Virus record (IMG/VR): IMGVR_UViG_3300046167_000699 | Location: 1 to 63,892 of that record | Reading direction: 5' to 3' (one strand) | DNA: 63,892 bases | DNA from: a virus | Part shown: positions 62,496-63,892 of the stretch, piece after piece | Layout: every line of letters starts with the position of its first letter | Numbering within the stretch: position 1 is the first letter of the stretch | The notes under the pieces: generated by a model | The model's database searches: none | Told to the model about the DNA's origin: nothing | Seen by the model: the letters and a program-made list of their open reading frames with translations, nothing else | Made by a program: the position numbers and the translations under genes

Positions 62496-63035
62496 ATGAC
62501 AACAATTAAAAATACCTTCGAGCGTCAGCTACACGAACAGTTCGGCGTAAACGTTATGTCAATGGAAGGCATATACTCGGCTATACTAGTCGACGGCACT
62601 CACGGCACTGACTACGTCAACTACCACGACACTTCACCCGATTGGGTGTTCGGCGTTCACCCTAAGCTACAAGCGTTTATCGACGCACACGGCTGGGAAT
62701 GCGAATGGCGCAATAGCGAAGTGTTAGACTTGTACCCTGGTCACGACTGGACAAGCGACTTCAGCGAAGCACAACTTGCATCGCACTGGAATGCGATGTG
62801 TGACTACATCACTGCGCCGCAAGACCACGTGTATGCTAACGACGATGAAGCTTTCGAAATGTTGCAACTGACTATACGTCAGACGGTTGCAGCGAGTAAT
62901 AACGATCGCTACAACTTTGATGACAAGTGGCTAACACTTGACGGCTACGGTAACCCTATGTCGTTCAACGACCTTACGCAGTTCATCGATGTACCTGAGC
63001 TCGAAGAGTATTTAATTGCACACGCACTAATTTAA
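62496..63035 (+). CDS. Early hypothetical protein
   Basis: A 179-residue acidic and aromatic protein, with HGWECEWRNSEVLDLYPGHD and helical C-terminal segments. No family recognised. It is the largest gene of the right-end cluster and has its own promoter module. Confidence 0.62.
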   Translation: MTTIKNTFERQLHEQFGVNVMSMEGIYSAILVDGTHGTDYVNYHDTSPDWVFGVHPKLQAFIDAHGWECEWRNSEVLDLYPGHDWTSDFSEAQLASHWNAMCDYITAPQDHVYANDDEAFEMLQLTIRQTVAASNNDRYNFDDKWLTLDGYGNPMSFNDLTQFIDVPELEEYLIAHALI

Positions 63036-63048
63036 AACTATATATACT

Positions 63049-63300
63049 ATGAAAAGATTATCACTTTACGAACGTCTTAACCCTGACGTAAAAGCAAAAC
63101 TAATTGCTAACCAGCTAGACTACGAGTTTACCGTAGGCATGGTAATAGCTAAGCTAGATTCAACACTATTCTGGGACGAACTAACCGTTCGCGACATATC
63201 AAACCTAGTTGTATTCAGCGATAGCGACATGCCTGTTGACGCTACCACTATGCTACGCGGCGATTCAAACCTTATTCAACCACAAAACGATGTAATATAA
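63049..63300 (+). CDS. Early hypothetical protein
   Basis: An 83-residue protein, helical at the start (MKRLSLYERLNPDVKAKLIA), followed by DISNLVVFSDSDMP. Its stop overlaps the next start (TAATGG). No family recognised. Confidence 0.6.
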   Translation: MKRLSLYERLNPDVKAKLIANQLDYEFTVGMVIAKLDSTLFWDELTVRDISNLVVFSDSDMPVDATTMLRGDSNLIQPQNDVI

Positions 63301-63686
63301 TGGAAACTAAATTTATACCAACAAACCCCGAAGAGCTAACCGGCTTTGATAGCATACTTAAAGAATTCAACACAATTAACGACACAAACTATAGGTTTAC
63401 CGATAACTATATGGAAAACTACGATGCGTATGTAGGTCCTGAGTCTACCGCTGACGGCTATGAAGTGTGGATAATTAACGTTGACAACGAAGGCCCTATC
63501 TTGGGTGAAAACGTATACTACTACCAACCAGGACCTTACGAGATATTCAACCACCTTAACGGCAGTTGGAACGACGATATGGTTGTATACGTAGAAGATC
63601 TTATGTATGACATTGAAGCGTACATGATCGGCGAACTATGCACTAATTACGATAACTACTTAGCTGAAATTGAAGATGCAGAATAA
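63300..63686 (+). CDS. Acidic early hypothetical protein
   Basis: A 128-residue, strongly acidic protein with many tyrosines, including DNEGPILGENVYYYQPGPYE. Acidic tyrosine-rich phage proteins sometimes mimic DNA, but this is speculation. It overlaps the last gene by 11 bases. Confidence 0.6.
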   Translation: METKFIPTNPEELTGFDSILKEFNTINDTNYRFTDNYMENYDAYVGPESTADGYEVWIINVDNEGPILGENVYYYQPGPYEIFNHLNGSWNDDMVVYVEDLMYDIEAYMIGELCTNYDNYLAEIEDAE

Positions 63687-63892
63687 ACAAGAAATGCCTA
63701 AATGGTTCGACGGACAAGTATACAGCGAAGGCGACACGGTATCAAACCCTTTTACAGGGGAAAGCGTTGAGCTAACCGCCGAAGAACTGAGCATGTACGA
63801 CCTTATTATGGGTGCGCAAATGCTCCAAGCATACGATGTAATGCAGAAAGGCTTGGGCTGGTTCCGCCGTGAAAATGCTGAAGCATATATGG
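63676..63892 (+). CDS. Gene truncated by the window end; completes at positions 1-5
   Basis: A 72-codon open frame runs off the right end at ATGG. The following bases, if joined to the left end, give GAC TAA, a stop after 73 residues (GWFRRENAEAYMD). The protein has an SNPFTGESVELTAEELSMYD segment and an acidic/aromatic C-terminus of a kind common in small phage proteins. Function unknown. The clean closure argues that the window ends are adjacent. Confidence 0.72.
   Translation, partial: MQNKQEMPKWFDGQVYSEGDTVSNPFTGESVELTAEELSMYDLIMGAQMLQAYDVMQKGLGWFRRENAEAYM

Overview
The window reads as an essentially complete genome of a tailed, podovirus-like phage of a marine Bacteroidetes (Flavobacteriia-type) host. 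A+T-rich sequence, A-rich leaders in place of Shine-Dalgarno sites, Bacteroidetes-phage-style head and tail proteins, and small lysine-rich SPF/SPAK virion-type proteins all point that way; the host assignment is inference. An open frame running off the right end (from 63676) is completed by a stop codon formed with the first bases of the window (G|AC then TAA at 3-5), so the two ends join seamlessly. The molecule is probably circular or circularly permuted and cut at an arbitrary point.

Layout: plus-strand genes run from about 57.1 kb through the window ends to 12,972. Minus-strand virion, lysis and chaperonin genes run from 56,508 down to 13,013. The arms diverge from a gene-poor, structured region (56.5-58.1 kb) and converge on a two-sided terminator at 12,982-13,003.

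Early block (57.1-63.9 kb and on into 1): many tiny or small ORFs of unknown function. Thirteen near-identical 35-bp promoter-like modules (17-bp upstream block, exactly 8 variable bases, then CGATAATATA) stand in front of ORFs or small ORF groups, often with the stop codon of the previous gene embedded in the module.

Middle block (1-13 kb): KTSC and UVR-motif proteins, ATP-dependent DNA ligase, an HTH protein, a sigma-70-family factor, ERF annealing protein, a PD-(D/E)XK exonuclease (frame-interrupted), an SSB-like protein, T7-gp4-like primase-helicase, ThyA, a GIY-YIG/MazG fusion, a second NTP-pyrophosphatase-like protein, an endonuclease I-like resolvase, and class I ribonucleotide reductase NrdB/NrdA. 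No DNA polymerase and no RNA polymerase were recognised.

Late block (minus strand, in transcription order): fibre and LamG-type adhesin genes, holin candidate, GroEL and GroES, small regulators, a zincin-like protein, more adhesins, small-terminase candidate and large terminase, portal, scaffold, major capsid protein, head-tail connector and tail-tube-like proteins, internal virion proteins including one of 2,678 aa, M15 endolysin, a membrane/coiled-coil protein, several exported envelope proteins, small basic proteins, and a last large fibre.

A striking feature is that five genes (exonuclease, a small MGTF protein, LamG adhesin, fibre, portal) are each interrupted by +1 shifts, six in all. 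Every one lies at a short C or G run. This means either a systematic insertion error in the consensus or genuine +1 recoding.
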